DNA of 60,000 nucleotides from Hydractinia symbiolongicarpus. Taxonomy: Eukaryota; Cnidaria; Hydrozoa; Anthoathecata; Hydractiniidae. The stretch lies in assembly GCF_029227915.1 (NCBI RefSeq), contig NC_079886.1, forward strand, positions 19,818,501-19,878,500, written 5' to 3'. Shown piece by piece: positions 22,298 through 34,319 of the stretch (the first letter of the stretch is position 1; each line of letters starts with the position of its first letter). The position numbers and the translations under genes are program-made. The notes beneath the pieces are model-generated. The model saw only the letters and a program-made list of their open reading frames with translations. It made no database searches and was not told the origin of the DNA.

Positions 22298-22620
22298 AGG
22301 CTGTTTTCCACTTTAAAAAATTTTCCGCTAAACGGAACGGAACGGACTAGAACATACGAGAAAAGAAAATTTTCTGCTGGTAATTTCCAATTCATATTAT
22401 TGCGCACATTTCAATACTAAAAGTTGGATAATTCTCACGAAGTAAAATAATCTGATTGGCTAACTTATTTTCTACCTGTCGTTTTTGCACAAAACGCGAA
22501 GAAAAAGTTAAACTCGATTCTACTTTCCCACTACTTTTCTTGAATTTCCCACTCACGCGTTTTAAAGTTTCTGTCCTTGTTCGTTCCTCGAGAAAAATTT
22601 TTTAAAGTGGAAAATAGGCT
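22298..22620. mobile_element. Harbinger-like MITE with TAA target duplication
   Basis: AGGCTGTTTTCCACTTTAAA at the left pairs with TTTAAAGTGGAAAATAGGCT at the right. TAA lies directly outside both ends (22295-22297, 22621-22623). A 3-bp TWA duplication and GGCTGTTTTCC-type ends are typical of PIF/Harbinger elements. No transposase inside. The 79-codon minus frame at 22407-22168 overlaps its left end and is not a gene. Confidence 0.7.
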
Positions 22621-22629
22621 TAATAATAT

Positions 22630-23230
22630 CCAAAATGATGCAATAATATCAAAGGCTTGCAATTAATTCATTAGATCTGAATAGCAAGGCACATATGTCG
22701 TGTTTAGGTTGGATCGTGCCACCAAAACATCTGTCTTCGAAAATAATGAATACATAATGATAATAAGAAAAAAAGATTGAAAATAACACAAGAAATATAA
22801 CATAATTTTCATATATTATTATACTCTATTATATGTATATGATTTAAACCAAGTGTCGGTAAGTTTTCTCTATATTTTGCTTCCAATTAAATGTTTTTAA
22901 TTAGGCAAAAACAATCGAGCCATTTATAACATGTTTGACAACCGCTATAGTATTTGTAGTATAGCTAGTACAAGTAATCCGTAAACACAATCCCAGATCT
23001 CATTCATGAAATAAAGAAAAAAACAACCCTGGTTGAAATGATGTCATTAATTAATTGATGAGTCATATCTTTTTTATACGTCGAGCTTCAAAATAAGTTG
23101 CACATGTAATAGTATGTTATTAAATCTAAAAAGCCCGTAATTGCCGAAAACATTCTTAGATTATTCTAGAAGCGTCCGAAAAATAGCGGAATAGAGCATA
23201 TAGCAATCGTGGGGGCATATCTTTTAACCC
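22630..23230. other. No gene seen
   Basis: AT-rich sequence between the Harbinger-like MITE and the Helitron-like array, with no supportable feature. Confidence 0.4.
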
Positions 23231-23234
23231 TATA

Positions 23235-23658
23235 TCTCTATTAATAGCCGTATTCCGTCCGTCTGTTTGTGCGCAAGAAATATGTTGTGTTACGTAAACA
23301 CGAAATATGCGATATATAAAAGACGAGCAAACCACGGGACAGCAACTAGTCTCTATAATAATAGCCGTACTCTGTCTGTCTCTGCGCAAACTGGTACCTA
23401 AAGTAGCAAAACACACACAAAATTCAGTATAAAAAGGACGGGTGATCAAGTGGCCACCGATTAGTCTCTTTAATAATAGCTGTCCGCGGAAAAAACTTCG
23501 TGTTATGAAAACACGAAATGCGATATGTAAATGATGGGCGACCCCGTGGATTTTTCCACAGCTTGACGACTAGTCTCTATAAAATAAACGTATTCTGTCT
23601 GTCTCTTAGCAAAAAAGGACGGGCGAACCCGTGGATTTTTTCAGGGGCCACGGACTAG
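23235..23658 (+). mobile_element. Head-to-tail array of four Helitron-like short elements
   Basis: Units 23235-23349, 23350-23464, 23465-23573 and 23574-23658. Each starts TCTCTATAATAATAG or similar, with TATTCTGTCTGTCT next. Each ends in a YTAG, preceded in the better copies by GGACGGGCGAACCC and the hairpin GTGGATTTTTCCAC. The array is flanked by A on the left and T on the right. TC start, a 3' hairpin before CTAG and A/T insertion are Helitron hallmarks. Units are 85-115 bp with internal deletions; no Rep/helicase is present. The 97-codon minus frame at 23449-23156 is an artefact of the array. Confidence 0.75.
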
Positions 23659-23659
23659 T

Positions 23660-24235
23660 ATTTTACGATTAAATCTAAGAGAATAAAATCATTAACACAA
23701 TCGTTTACTGCTGCTGTTTTCTGCCCTGGAGAAAACGTTGCTTTCTCTATTCTATCTATCGTTCACCAATAAATAAATAAATAAGTAAATGGGGGAAATA
23801 AATAAGTGCAGGAGGAAAAAAGATTTTAATTGTCGGTATAGTAAGTATTAAAAGAAGCAAAAAATAATCTCTTAACAAAAAACAATTATTTATTTCTTTA
23901 TTTTAATATGACTATGACTCAGGTAATTTAAGAAGGGCGGAAAATCAGAGGTTTTTTTGTGGAAATCACAACTTAAAGGTGCGATGCCAAATTTCAAATG
24001 TAAAGAATTTCTGTATATATCGTGTTATAAAGTAAAAGTAATACTCCTTTCTTAATCGTATTTTAATATATTTATTTTTGATTTTCTAATGTGAACAATT
24101 GAAGTTTCTCTATATATGTTACTGACAACATTTTTTAAGATTTGGGAATACTCCAAGATTCTCAGTATGTCGTAATTGAAAGATATTCTGTACACAGACA
24201 ATAATATTTTTTTTAACTCACAAGTTGCAATCTCT
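23660..24235. other. No gene seen
   Basis: AT-rich sequence with short AAAT-type low complexity near 23770-23800. No coding. Confidence 0.4.
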
Positions 24236-24237
24236 TC

Positions 24238-24541
24238 GCAATTTTAAGATTAACCCAACACTCTTTGTGCAATTTTAAAATTAACCAAACATCCTTCGTG
24301 CAATTTTAAGGCACAGCCCAACACCCACCCATGTAATTTTAAGGTTACTCCAACACCCCATCCAATTTTAAGATTAACACAACACCCTCCATGCAATTTT
24401 AAGTGTAGCCCAACACCCCTCATGTAATTTTAAGATTAACACACGCTATGCAATTTTAAGTTTAGCCCAACACCCCCCCCCCATGCAATTTTAAGACCAG
24501 TCTAATATGCTACGTGCAATTTTAAGATTAGTACAATACAT
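24238..24541. repeat. Tandem repeat, ~33-bp unit with GCAATTTTAAG core
   Basis: About ten copies of TGCAATTTTAAG, each followed by a C-rich spacer such as CCCAACACCC. Spacer length varies. No open frame spans it. Confidence 0.85.
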
Positions 24542-24544
24542 ATA

Positions 24545-25495
24545 CTTTATTGTTGAGTAGAGTGTCCCTTTTTCATTCCTCACATATTTAAAATTTTGTT
24601 CTTTATTTTATGCAATGAATGAACAATGATTCAGTGAGAGGTCAACTAAAATATAAGAAGTCGTTGTTGTCTATTTTCAAACAAGGTAACCTAGTGAATA
24701 TTTCAAAAACGTAGTAGGATATTTTGTTGTACGCCTTATGAGTAAGCTACGGATTTGTGTGTGTCCAGATTTTTCCTCTCTTTTTAATTATGATAAGTGC
24801 ATCAATTTAGTTTGAGTCACTTGGCTTTTTTTTCTTCCTGAAAATCCGGATTTAGTTATTCGTTCGTTTCTCGTTGTATACACATCTATTAAAAATAATA
24901 GAGGGCTATGTCATCATCTTATTTATCCTACGCATTCTTTGAAAGCAAAATATGGCATATAAAAAAAGTAACAATCGTTGCCATCTTGAAAGGATGTTAA
25001 CAAATTGTTATTACCTAAAATAGGTTTTATTGAAATATGATGTAGCTATACACATCAATTAAAAAAATATTGTCAGCTTGTCACCTGTCGCTTTAAGCTG
25101 ATTAAGGGTTAGTTATAATTACAATCGCCACGTCACATGGTGATGTATCTACAGTGTCGCCATTTCAAAGAAAACAATGTCATAGTCTGTGTAAAAAGAA
25201 TAAAAAGTATTACTCGAGGTTTTTGTCTTCATAATGTCGAGTTTGATAGCTAAGGCTGTCCTCGGAATTTTTAAAAACAGAGGGAAAAACGAGAAGAACC
25301 CACGTTGAGGTGTTTTTTAGGAAAAAACATAACATATACCCGTTTATGTCCTTCACTAACGCGAAATGGTAACCGCAGTAGCGAGCACACGAAATGTGAT
25401 GAATGAAGGACCATTGATTACTTTGAAGAAATTAGGAATTATTTGTCTGATTGAAGTTAAATATCATCAAATAGATATAAAGAAATCCTTATAAA
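24545..25495. other. No gene seen
   Basis: AT-rich sequence. No supportable exon, repeat or RNA gene. Confidence 0.4.
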
Positions 25496-25514
25496 CAAAT
25501 ATTGGTATCCGAAG

Positions 25515-25685
25515 AATTGCCCCTTCCCCCCCCCCCCCCCGGTGAATTGCCCCCAGAAAATTGCCCCCTGGAAGATTGCCCCCCGGCGAATTACCCCCCG
25601 GAGAATTGCCCTTCAAAAAATTGCCCCCTGGAAGATTACCCCCCCCCCGGCGAATTACCCCTTGGAGAATTGCTCCTCCCCTCAA
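25515..25685. repeat. G/C-rich tandem repeat GAATTGCCCCC, left arm of an inverted pair
   Basis: About nine units of 17-18 bp (GGAGAATTGCCCCC, GGAAGATTGCCCCC, GGCGAATTACCCCC). It has runs of ten or more C. An inverted copy of part of it lies at 26178-26226. ORFs on both strands (GGN and PPE repeats) are low-complexity artefacts. Confidence 0.85.
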
Positions 25686-25745
25686 AAAAGAAAAAAAATT
25701 GACATCTGATCTTTAATTTTTGTACACGCCCTAACAGCTGTTTAA

Positions 25746-26075
25746 GTGGCGATATTGCCTAGTATGCAAATAGGAGATGTTGCTATTGTTTGTGTTTCGA
25801 TACTTCCACATCTTGGAGGACATCCTGCTCCACCTCGACGAAGACGATATCTTGACAATGACGCCAGAATTTTGCATATCGTAGATGACTACACACCAAT
25901 CATCGTATCATGGAATACCTACGCAGTACTACTCATAACTTGGCTTTATAATACTTTGTACATTGTATTTAGTTTAGCATTTATACTAATTTTTAAATAC
26001 GTTTGTTTGTTTGTAACACATTTTCCTTGTATCGTTTTTAAGTGCTATAAAAAATGTGTTATTTCGTTCGAATAA
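25746..26075 (+). CDS. Unrecognised 109-aa ORF with a hydrophobic C-terminal half
   Basis: Starts ATGGCGATATTG-like at the first in-frame start and ends TAA. The N-terminal part holds GGHPAPPRRRRYLDND, a basic patch after a proline pair. Residues about 63-92 are hydrophobic and could span a membrane (LLITWLYNTLYIVFSLAF). The last 20 residues are Cys-rich. No family recognised. It lies between the two arms of the AATTGCCCCC inverted pair, so it may be element cargo, a last exon, or chance. Confidence 0.25.
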   Translation: MAILPSMQIGDVAIVCVSILPHLGGHPAPPRRRRYLDNDARILHIVDDYTPIIVSWNTYAVLLITWLYNTLYIVFSLAFILIFKYVCLFVTHFPCIVFKCYKKCVISFE

Positions 26076-26177
26076 TGATTGTCCTTTTAAAAAATATAAG
26101 AACAAAATAAGAACAATTCCAGGAACACGTAACAAAAATTATTTTCCTGATTCTTTTAAAAAAAAGTACAAGTCATT

Positions 26178-26226
26178 TTATTTGGGGGCAATCTTCCAGG
26201 GGGCAATTCTCCCAGGCCAATTCACC
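26178..26226. repeat. Right arm of the AATTGCCCCC inverted pair
   Basis: GGGGGCAATCTTCCAGGGGG followed by CAATTCTCCCAGGCCAATTCACC is the reverse complement, with few changes, of the start of the 25515-25685 block. The pair would bound an element of about 690 bp (25540-26226). Confidence 0.7.
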
Positions 26227-26229
26227 TAG

Positions 26230-29200
26230 TACCACAATTATTGTATGGAGGTATGAGAACATAGTAATAAAGGTTAACAAACCCTCATGAAAATCGTTAT
26301 CTTTATTAACATCTTTATAATTCAATCACAGATAAATTGCAAACGAATAATCTTATTAAAGTTTTCTTCACAAAGAGATATGAGTAGGGAGTAAAAACAA
26401 ACAGGTATATACAGAAACAAAGAGTAACCAGGATTGATGTGGAGCAAATCTTAAAAATTAGGAGAAGAGATATCTTGGTAGTTTTCGCATCAAAAGAACA
26501 GCGAGTTTCTTGTCACAACTATGTCATACTTTACACAATAATGTAATTAATCAAGCCGAAAAAAAAACCTCTTAAAAATCTAATTATTCAAAACAATGGT
26601 AAAACAAACAAACAAACAAAGATATATACGTAAGAATTTCTAGAATAACCTTAAAAAACAAAATAACATGAAGTTTTCTTTATTTGAATGAAGGCATAAT
26701 AAGTCACTTTTTATATGCAGGGGGTTATTCCACAATTTGTTTTTGTTAATTTCAAGTCATTAGTAGATAATACATCACGTTTCTACACCGTCATCTTATA
26801 CCTAGCTATGCATATATGACTAGGTCTAGAGGTAGCTCATTTATCAAACGATCCGTTAAAATGTTTGAGATAAACTCGTTAACTGTAAGTTATTCATTCC
26901 TTATAACAAGTAAACAAATTAAAAACACATTAAGATTTTAGTTATATTTACACCACCACGTGTCCAAACACCAGTCTAATACTAATATTTTCTTCACAAC
27001 ATTTGGAATTTTAAGTTTTTTTTTATAAAGTGTAAACAGCGCTTTAGTTTTTCAATGTAAATGCCAACAAAGAGGTAGAGATAGTGTAGGTAGTGTGTAC
27101 GGAGGCAAATTTTGATACATTTGCGAAACCAGGATCAAAATAGACTATCTCTACCCTCTTACGTGTACTCCAATCAGCTTATACTTTACTGGATTGTTCA
27201 AATCCCAGTTTGTTAAGATCTTTAAATTTATAAGCCGAACTAGTTATTTTAATCGTGTATAATCCAAAGTTTGCGAGTTAGCTAATAAAACATTTAGGTC
27301 AGGTCAGAGTAGCCTAGTTGTACACTAGACTCTTCTCAGAGGAGAAAATCAGATAATTTATTCATTAAGAAAAAGTGCCCGACTTGGGTAACTTTCTTGT
27401 GTTAAAAGTTTTGCCGAAGTCAACGTTGTTTATTTATTATTTAGAAGATATTTTTGATATTGGTTGCTTGAGAAAATTTCAATAATTGTCTGAATACATT
27501 TTTTTTACACAGCGTAACACATATCAGCATGCTTAGGTTTAAGTAGGAGAACATCTTAAGCTAACCATATAGCCAGGCCTTGGTGAACACTTCTGATGTT
27601 TCTTTCTTCTTATTATGTCATGAGTATTTTATATAGACGCAGTTTTTTAAAGCTTCATTAAAAGCACTATCTAAGGATGCCTTGTGCAATTATACTCTTA
27701 ATTTTGTGACTGTTCTTCTAAAGCTAAAAAAGGACTATTTCTATTACACATATAACTTACTAAGTAACGTTTAAACTTTTTAATTTGTTTCTCTGATAAG
27801 CATAATGTAAGCATGCTCTAAGCCTGGTTGTGTTTTTGCATTAAACATATCTCAGCCTGGTTTCGACTTTTCACTTGTTTTTAAACAAACATGCAATGTA
27901 GAACGATATATTATCTATTTAGCGTTAGTTCATTGGCGACGAATAGACAACAAGATAAAAACAAAGATCTTACACGCTATAGACTGGGGCAAGGTTAGGT
28001 TAAGATAAAAAGCAAATCAATTTTCTCAAAAAATTTTGAGGAAAGTGCTGATATTTTTAAAAATCAGGAGTTTCCTTAGGCTTGCAGGGGACTGTTTAAC
28101 CCCGTTGTTGATGCCAGTGAACGTGGATAGGGTAGTTAATTTTGTCGGAGGCAACACTGTCATAATTCTATGTATGAAAAGCGTTTCTAAATGTATCACA
28201 ATTTATTCTTAACAAACTATCTCTACCAAATATTTATCGTAACGAATGCTGATGAAAATATTACAGATAAAAAAATTGTAGAATTAACGTTTGCAAATTC
28301 CAATTTTTTTTTTCTATCCGGATAATTCGTTATTTTTCTGTTAATTCAGCACAAAATTCACTTTAAACAATAGAATATAAGCAAAACCAAAATTAACAAT
28401 ATTTGAGTTTCAATTTCGCGATGAAAGTACGAGATTTCGCAAAAATGTACGCATTCGTAATTTTTTATTCCAAATTTTGCGCACCTACTTAGGTCCTTTT
28501 TGCAAACATAAATTCTTCAATCTTTTTTTTCAATATTTTCAACAAACAATATACAATGCGTCACTGCAATACGCCACAATGAATAGTTAGCTAACTACAA
28601 AATACTGTAAGAGAACATAAAACACAAACAGTGGTTAAGAGGGCTTAAAAATGTTATGCATGTATTTTATGTAACAAGTGGATGGTGCTAGAATTTCTAA
28701 GATGAGTTTTTAGAGGCAGATGTGTAGTGAAATAGCGAATTTGAGTGTCAACATGATGTTTGGAAGGAGCCTATATAGTGTTATTAACGAGCTTAATATT
28801 TTGACTAAATTTCGTCATAAAAAAGTCATAAGGATTTTTCCTACTGGTCACGTATACTGTAATCAAAATAATAATAGATCATTTCCAGCAATCCAGCAAA
28901 TGAATTAAAAGAAGGTTTTCCCCTCCTCTTTAAGACTTTTTTTTCTTAATTCGTGCTTAATGAATGCCATTCACATACAATGAAGACTATAAATGATTTC
29001 TGAATGATTCTTGAAATTTAAAACAGAACCCAATGAGTTTTATTTTAAGGGACAACAAAAATTATGCACTCTTTATCACATACATACCTTTACATATCAC
29101 ATACCTTTAACACATATTGAGGAATTGGCAATTTCAAAAGCCTGACTATTATTGGAGATCTGCCTATTTTAATTTCAAATTTAAGTGGGAGCACATTTGA

Positions 29201-32200
29201 TAGTTTTAAACATTAGGAGCCGTGAGTTTTTACTTTGGAGACTTGTCTTAATAACCTTGTCTATAATTATGTAAATGATTCCATTGAAATACCAGGAACA
29301 AAAGGTTAGAAGCAGGTACATTTTTGTAAACGCAAATACACAGCGTTGCTGTTAAATTAAGTTTAGATTATGGGAAGTAAAGTTGCGGCGTAACCATTTT
29401 GAACTTACGGGTACTAATATAAAAGACTAGTAGTAGTAACCTTACGAAAAAATACATGGAAATTTGCCCGTTTTATATTATTCCCGCATCGATATTTCGT
29501 GCATCGTTGCACTTTTGTCAGCATGAAGTAACAAATTACTTACCTTGGGTCACATAGATAGACAACCGGTATTAACATAGAGATAAGGTGTAAATGTTTG
29601 AATTATGCATTCCTATTTTAATTGGTTATTCTAGGTATTTTCTTCCGACGAAATGGTGCGCCTGATCTGTCTCCTAATGCATGACGCAACTGAAATAAGC
29701 ACGTGTTTAAAGGTACATGACAGTGGTAACGGGGAAATTAAATAATTTAAATATAATTTTACTAGACCTACCAAGAAGAGACAATGTGGAATTTAAATAG
29801 TTTGCTTATTGCCAATTTCCGAACACGTAAAATTATCTCTGTCACGTTTCCGAGAGCTATAAAAAAAAAATAACTTATGATGAAAGTTTTTAAATTGACT
29901 GGTCGTTCTCAAAATTGTTTACAAGGGTTATAAGTCAAAAACATAAAGCATTCCAAGTATTAAAAGGTCAAGCTGCAAACATGACAGTCAATTTGTTGCA
30001 ATTACCGGAAAATGCTAACTGCATTCCCAACGTGAGTAGAAAATCGTTCCAAGTTCAAGAGCTAACAGAAATTTTTTTTGGGTACTTGGAATAAAAACGT
30101 GAGCCATTGACTAAATATCTTATTTGTTGTGGTATGCTCGTTTTTATAAGAACAAATCATGCATTGATATTTCTTTAGGTCAAAAATTAGAACGATTGGA
30201 AAATATTGTAGTGACGCCATAATGTAGAAAAATGTATCTTAGTATGCACAGAAGCGTTTAAAACAACAACAAAAAACACGTTTGTTTGGTTATTTGATAA
30301 GGGGCCACATCTATTTTCAAAAAAAATTAACACCAGACATATTTTTCTATATGTCACCTAACGAATCAAACAAACAAATAAAAAAAAGATTTTGATTTTA
30401 TCACTAGCTTAAACATTGAAAACATAACAGCTCTAACTATTAATTCTATTTATGAACATTGATTACAGCATAAACAACTTCTTATATCCTAGACGAAAAA
30501 CCTTCTTACACCGAAATTAAACGCCAAGGGAAACTCTTTGGTCCTAATAAAATTTGAAATATTTGAATATAAATATTTGAAATTAATCACCTAATTCAAC
30601 TTATTTAGTATTCATTAATTCTTAAATATCTCATTCGTGTTATTTTTTGAAAGTTACGTACTACATTACGAATTCAAAAAGTTAAAAGAACGAATAGAAG
30701 TTTCTAAAAAGTTGGTTAAATAGTATGAACTGGTAAATAGCCTTAAAATCAGTAAGTCAAGTGAAGATAAAACGGAACCAAATTTTACGAATCCAAATTT
30801 TACTGCAAAAGTTGTGGACCAATTTTTTACCCAATAATTTCTGCTAAAATTCACATGAATAAACCAAGCTGATCGAAGCATCCTTAATGCCGTGCAAAAG
30901 GTTGTGTGCTTAGTGCCCAAAGTTTCGTGTTTTTTTTTGCGTTTATTTTAAAAAAACTAGCAAAAAGTGTATTCCCTCAAAAAGTAAGGTCAATTGCCGA
31001 CTGCAGAGGCTTTTTTCTACACAAAAATGTTCCAGAAATGGTCTGTGAGAATTTCGCTGCTATATCAAAAAATCGATAAATTTTAATTTGGACTAAAAAA
31101 AAGGATTTTGATGAACTGTGAACGTTTTTTTTCCGCAGAAGTTCACTTTCTTTCCTTTAAATACCAGAAATTTCTTTACAACTTCGATAATACACACATA
31201 ATTGTAGCTACCCACCTTTTTCATTTACTTTTTATTTCAACTTTGATGTAACTCCTTTTGTGTTTCATTTAAGTCTTCTTTAGGTTTTAATCCTGGGCAC
31301 TTACTGCAACTCCCCCTCTTCTCCCCTTCCTGAAAAAACAACTGCGTACTATATATGTTTTTATACAATTTTGTCGGTCGACTTTGCCCTGCTTGTATCA
31401 ATCCTTTTACAGCGATTTGATTATATAGCGTTTTTTTTACACGATAAAATTGAAAACAAGTGAAACGAGGAAGGAGTACATCCGGATTTACGTATCGCTC
31501 ATAGAACAAAAAGAAGAAGAAGCACTATCTTTTAATAAATCGACGTTCATCAAAATTTAACGAAAAAGAGGAAAACGATTACCACACACTTATTTACTAA
31601 CTGTCATATGATGATTTCAGGATGTTGTTAAAATTTGATAATCACAAATTTGTGGAGAGAAGATTAATAAGAATTTGAATAAGGGCCAATTTTTCCTCTT
31701 TTATATTTAACGTTTGATGTTTGCCCTTATTGTGTAATTGCAGACAAAAAACTTTTATGTTCACGATACTGATAAAAAATCTTGGACGCTAGCTAATCGC
31801 CTATGCGCGTTAGTAGGTTTTAGCTTGCAGGAAAAATAGGAAAAAGGGCATAATTTACTGCACATATTTCTCAACTTTTAGGATGCGTTCAACATAAGCA
31901 TAACTATCAATGCCATTTTATGTGTAAAGAACTTCTTAAGATTCAAAATGCTTTGACAGATATCCAATTATTTCATAAATCACATTGCAAAAATTTACTT
32001 TAAAGCTCTCCCTATGATTGGGTTATATTGTCTTGTACTGTCATGAAAAACAAAAAAATTTAAAAAATTTTCCGATAATTAAAGTGCTTCCGAATGTGCA
32101 AGTATTAACATTCGAAAGCAGTTTATTTTTCACAAATGAGGTACCTTGGAGACTGTAATGGTTCAGAACTAATTTCTAATTCAGTATAACTAATTTCTCG

Positions 32201-34255
32201 AGCTAAAAATTTCGCGTCAATTTAGTTTTGCTGATATCCCTTTCTTCAAATATTTCGCGTAGACTTAATTTTGTGAAACTTTTCAAAAACTACGAAAACC
32301 GCACAATTTATTCATCGCGAACCAGCCCCTCCTAAAGTTTGCGAATTTTATTTCGACATGACGAAAGAGTAAATCGTAATTGGAAATTCAAACAGCTTTA
32401 ATATCCCACAAATATGTTCTGTGAAAACGCAGTAAATCAACACCCCCTTCAAAGTATGTCGAATAAAATGACACAGAAACGTCTCGCAGCACATTAGCAA
32501 CATAAATTATGACTTTTTAGCCTTACGAAATAATTATAAAGAGTATGTATGAGAGGTACTACATTCCTTGACGTTGTGTTTCTCCGTATTTTTAGAGGTA
32601 ATTGCTACTACCTCTTATTAATCGCTAATGATTTTAAATTAGTTTAAATTATGCTCTGCCTGACAAATTGACGCTCAGGATTATCGTTATGATGGGAAGA
32701 GGAAAGAATTTGTTAATTTAAAGATGTTCTTAATCAATCAAAAAAAATTAAAAAATACATTACTGCAGTTGCAAGTGTCAATTAATGAAATAAATTATCA
32801 CCTAAAATTCTTTCGTAGGCTCTCTCACAAGCAGAACAGAAAATGTCTCTAGATGATGCTTTAATTTATCGATTTTTAAGATATATTTTTGTATAGAAAG
32901 TCGATGAGACAGGATTTTTAAGAATGTTAATACAAGTTTGTTGCCACTGTTTCTTCACCATAATGTTGATGGTCATGCAAAAACAAATAAAAAGTGTAAA
33001 AACATGTTGTTCAGATTTACAAGAGAGTCATTCGAATACGGAAAAATAAGAGGATAATTAGAAATTTAATCTGTGAAAAATCAAGTTTCTTTTTATCTGT
33101 TTTACATACTATTTTTGCTAGTATTAATATTTACGCATTTGAGCGAAAACGTTTGTTGCACACTATAAGAGTATTTAATATGGAATTATTCAAAAATATT
33201 CATCTTGATATTTTGCAGTGGAATCTCTCTAAACTTAGAGCTCCTAAGGAGACACCATCGGTGCAAATAAATGTTCAGTTGATAGATATGCCAGCTTCTT
33301 GTTTTTGTTTTCCAAAAATATAATTTTAGGCAAAATTTTATCCGATAAAGGTTCTTCACACTATACTTTACGAGAATTTTACATTAAGAGACTGCATCTA
33401 GGCATAAAACATTATTCCTAACAAAAAATAAGCTTGTATTAAGGTAAGCTGTCGAATGGGCAGAAAAACATATAAAAAATTATTTAATAATGTGATTATT
33501 CGCCTTAGCGAGATTCCGCTGTACATATAAGCAAAAAAATTCGTTGATTTTACGCGAACAAGCATACGTTAAATGTGAGCGCGAAAATGAATCGGGGCAA
33601 ACAGATTGCGCATAAAGAATGTACGCACAAAAATTTAGGATCAAAGTAAACACTAAGATATGTAAATTACGAAATTTAACATAATTTGGCCTAATAAATT
33701 CCAGTCAAGTAAATAAAACAACAGAGTATTTATTTCTACGTTTAACACAACAAGACCTTCTCTCATTTTGACAATCAAATATCCAAGTGTTCTATGGAAC
33801 TATAATTCTGCTGACGAAGTAAAATAGAATAGATTAAACAGGTTAGCAACGGGTTCAAGATTTTATAATATATAATTTGCATCCTTTTTTATATAATTTA
33901 AACTGTCAATCATAGAAAATTTTCGTTCATTTTTGTTTACCCCTTTTCTTGCCAAGTCCTCCTTGTACTCTTAAAAAAGCATCACCATGCAAGATATATA
34001 TCTAAAAACTTAGTTATACAACTTTATGTTGACGAGAAGCATGATTTAATTAAGGGCAATAATGAAATGTGAAATGATTACGATAGATTCATTATTTTAA
34101 CCGTTGTAGAAGGCTATCACCTCATCTTTTTAAAGTACAGACCGTTTATATGCATTATTATCATAGTTTTGGTGACACTTGCGGACACATAAACATTCCT
34201 TTTTGATTTCGTCGTCTTTAAAAATAAATTTGATGCTTTTTAAGTAATACTTGTA
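26230..34255. other. Long gene-free AT-rich region
   Basis: About 8 kb without a supportable gene on either strand. Small frames (28720-28908 +, 30920-30666 -, 31509-31237 -) have no recognised motif or splice context. One small inverted repeat is listed separately. Short AAAC runs occur near 26600. Confidence 0.4.
27069..27160. mobile_element. Short MITE with AGAGGTAGAGATAGT ends
   Basis: AAGAGGTAGAGATAGT on the left pairs with ACTATCTCTACCCTCTT on the right, one base apart from perfect. About 90 bp, no coding. Confidence 0.55.
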
Positions 34256-34258
34256 TAG

Positions 34259-34300
34259 CAACAACAACAACAACAACAGCAAGAACAAAAACAACAACAT
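34259..34300. repeat. CAA microsatellite
   Basis: Uninterrupted CAA units pass into CAG/AAC variants. Confidence 0.9.
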
Positions 34301-34319
34301 AAATAAATGAACAAATAAA

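Noticed and set aside
25467-25702. Gly-Asn and Pro-Glu repeat ORFs
   Set aside because: Low-complexity readings of the AATTGCCCCC satellite on opposite strands.
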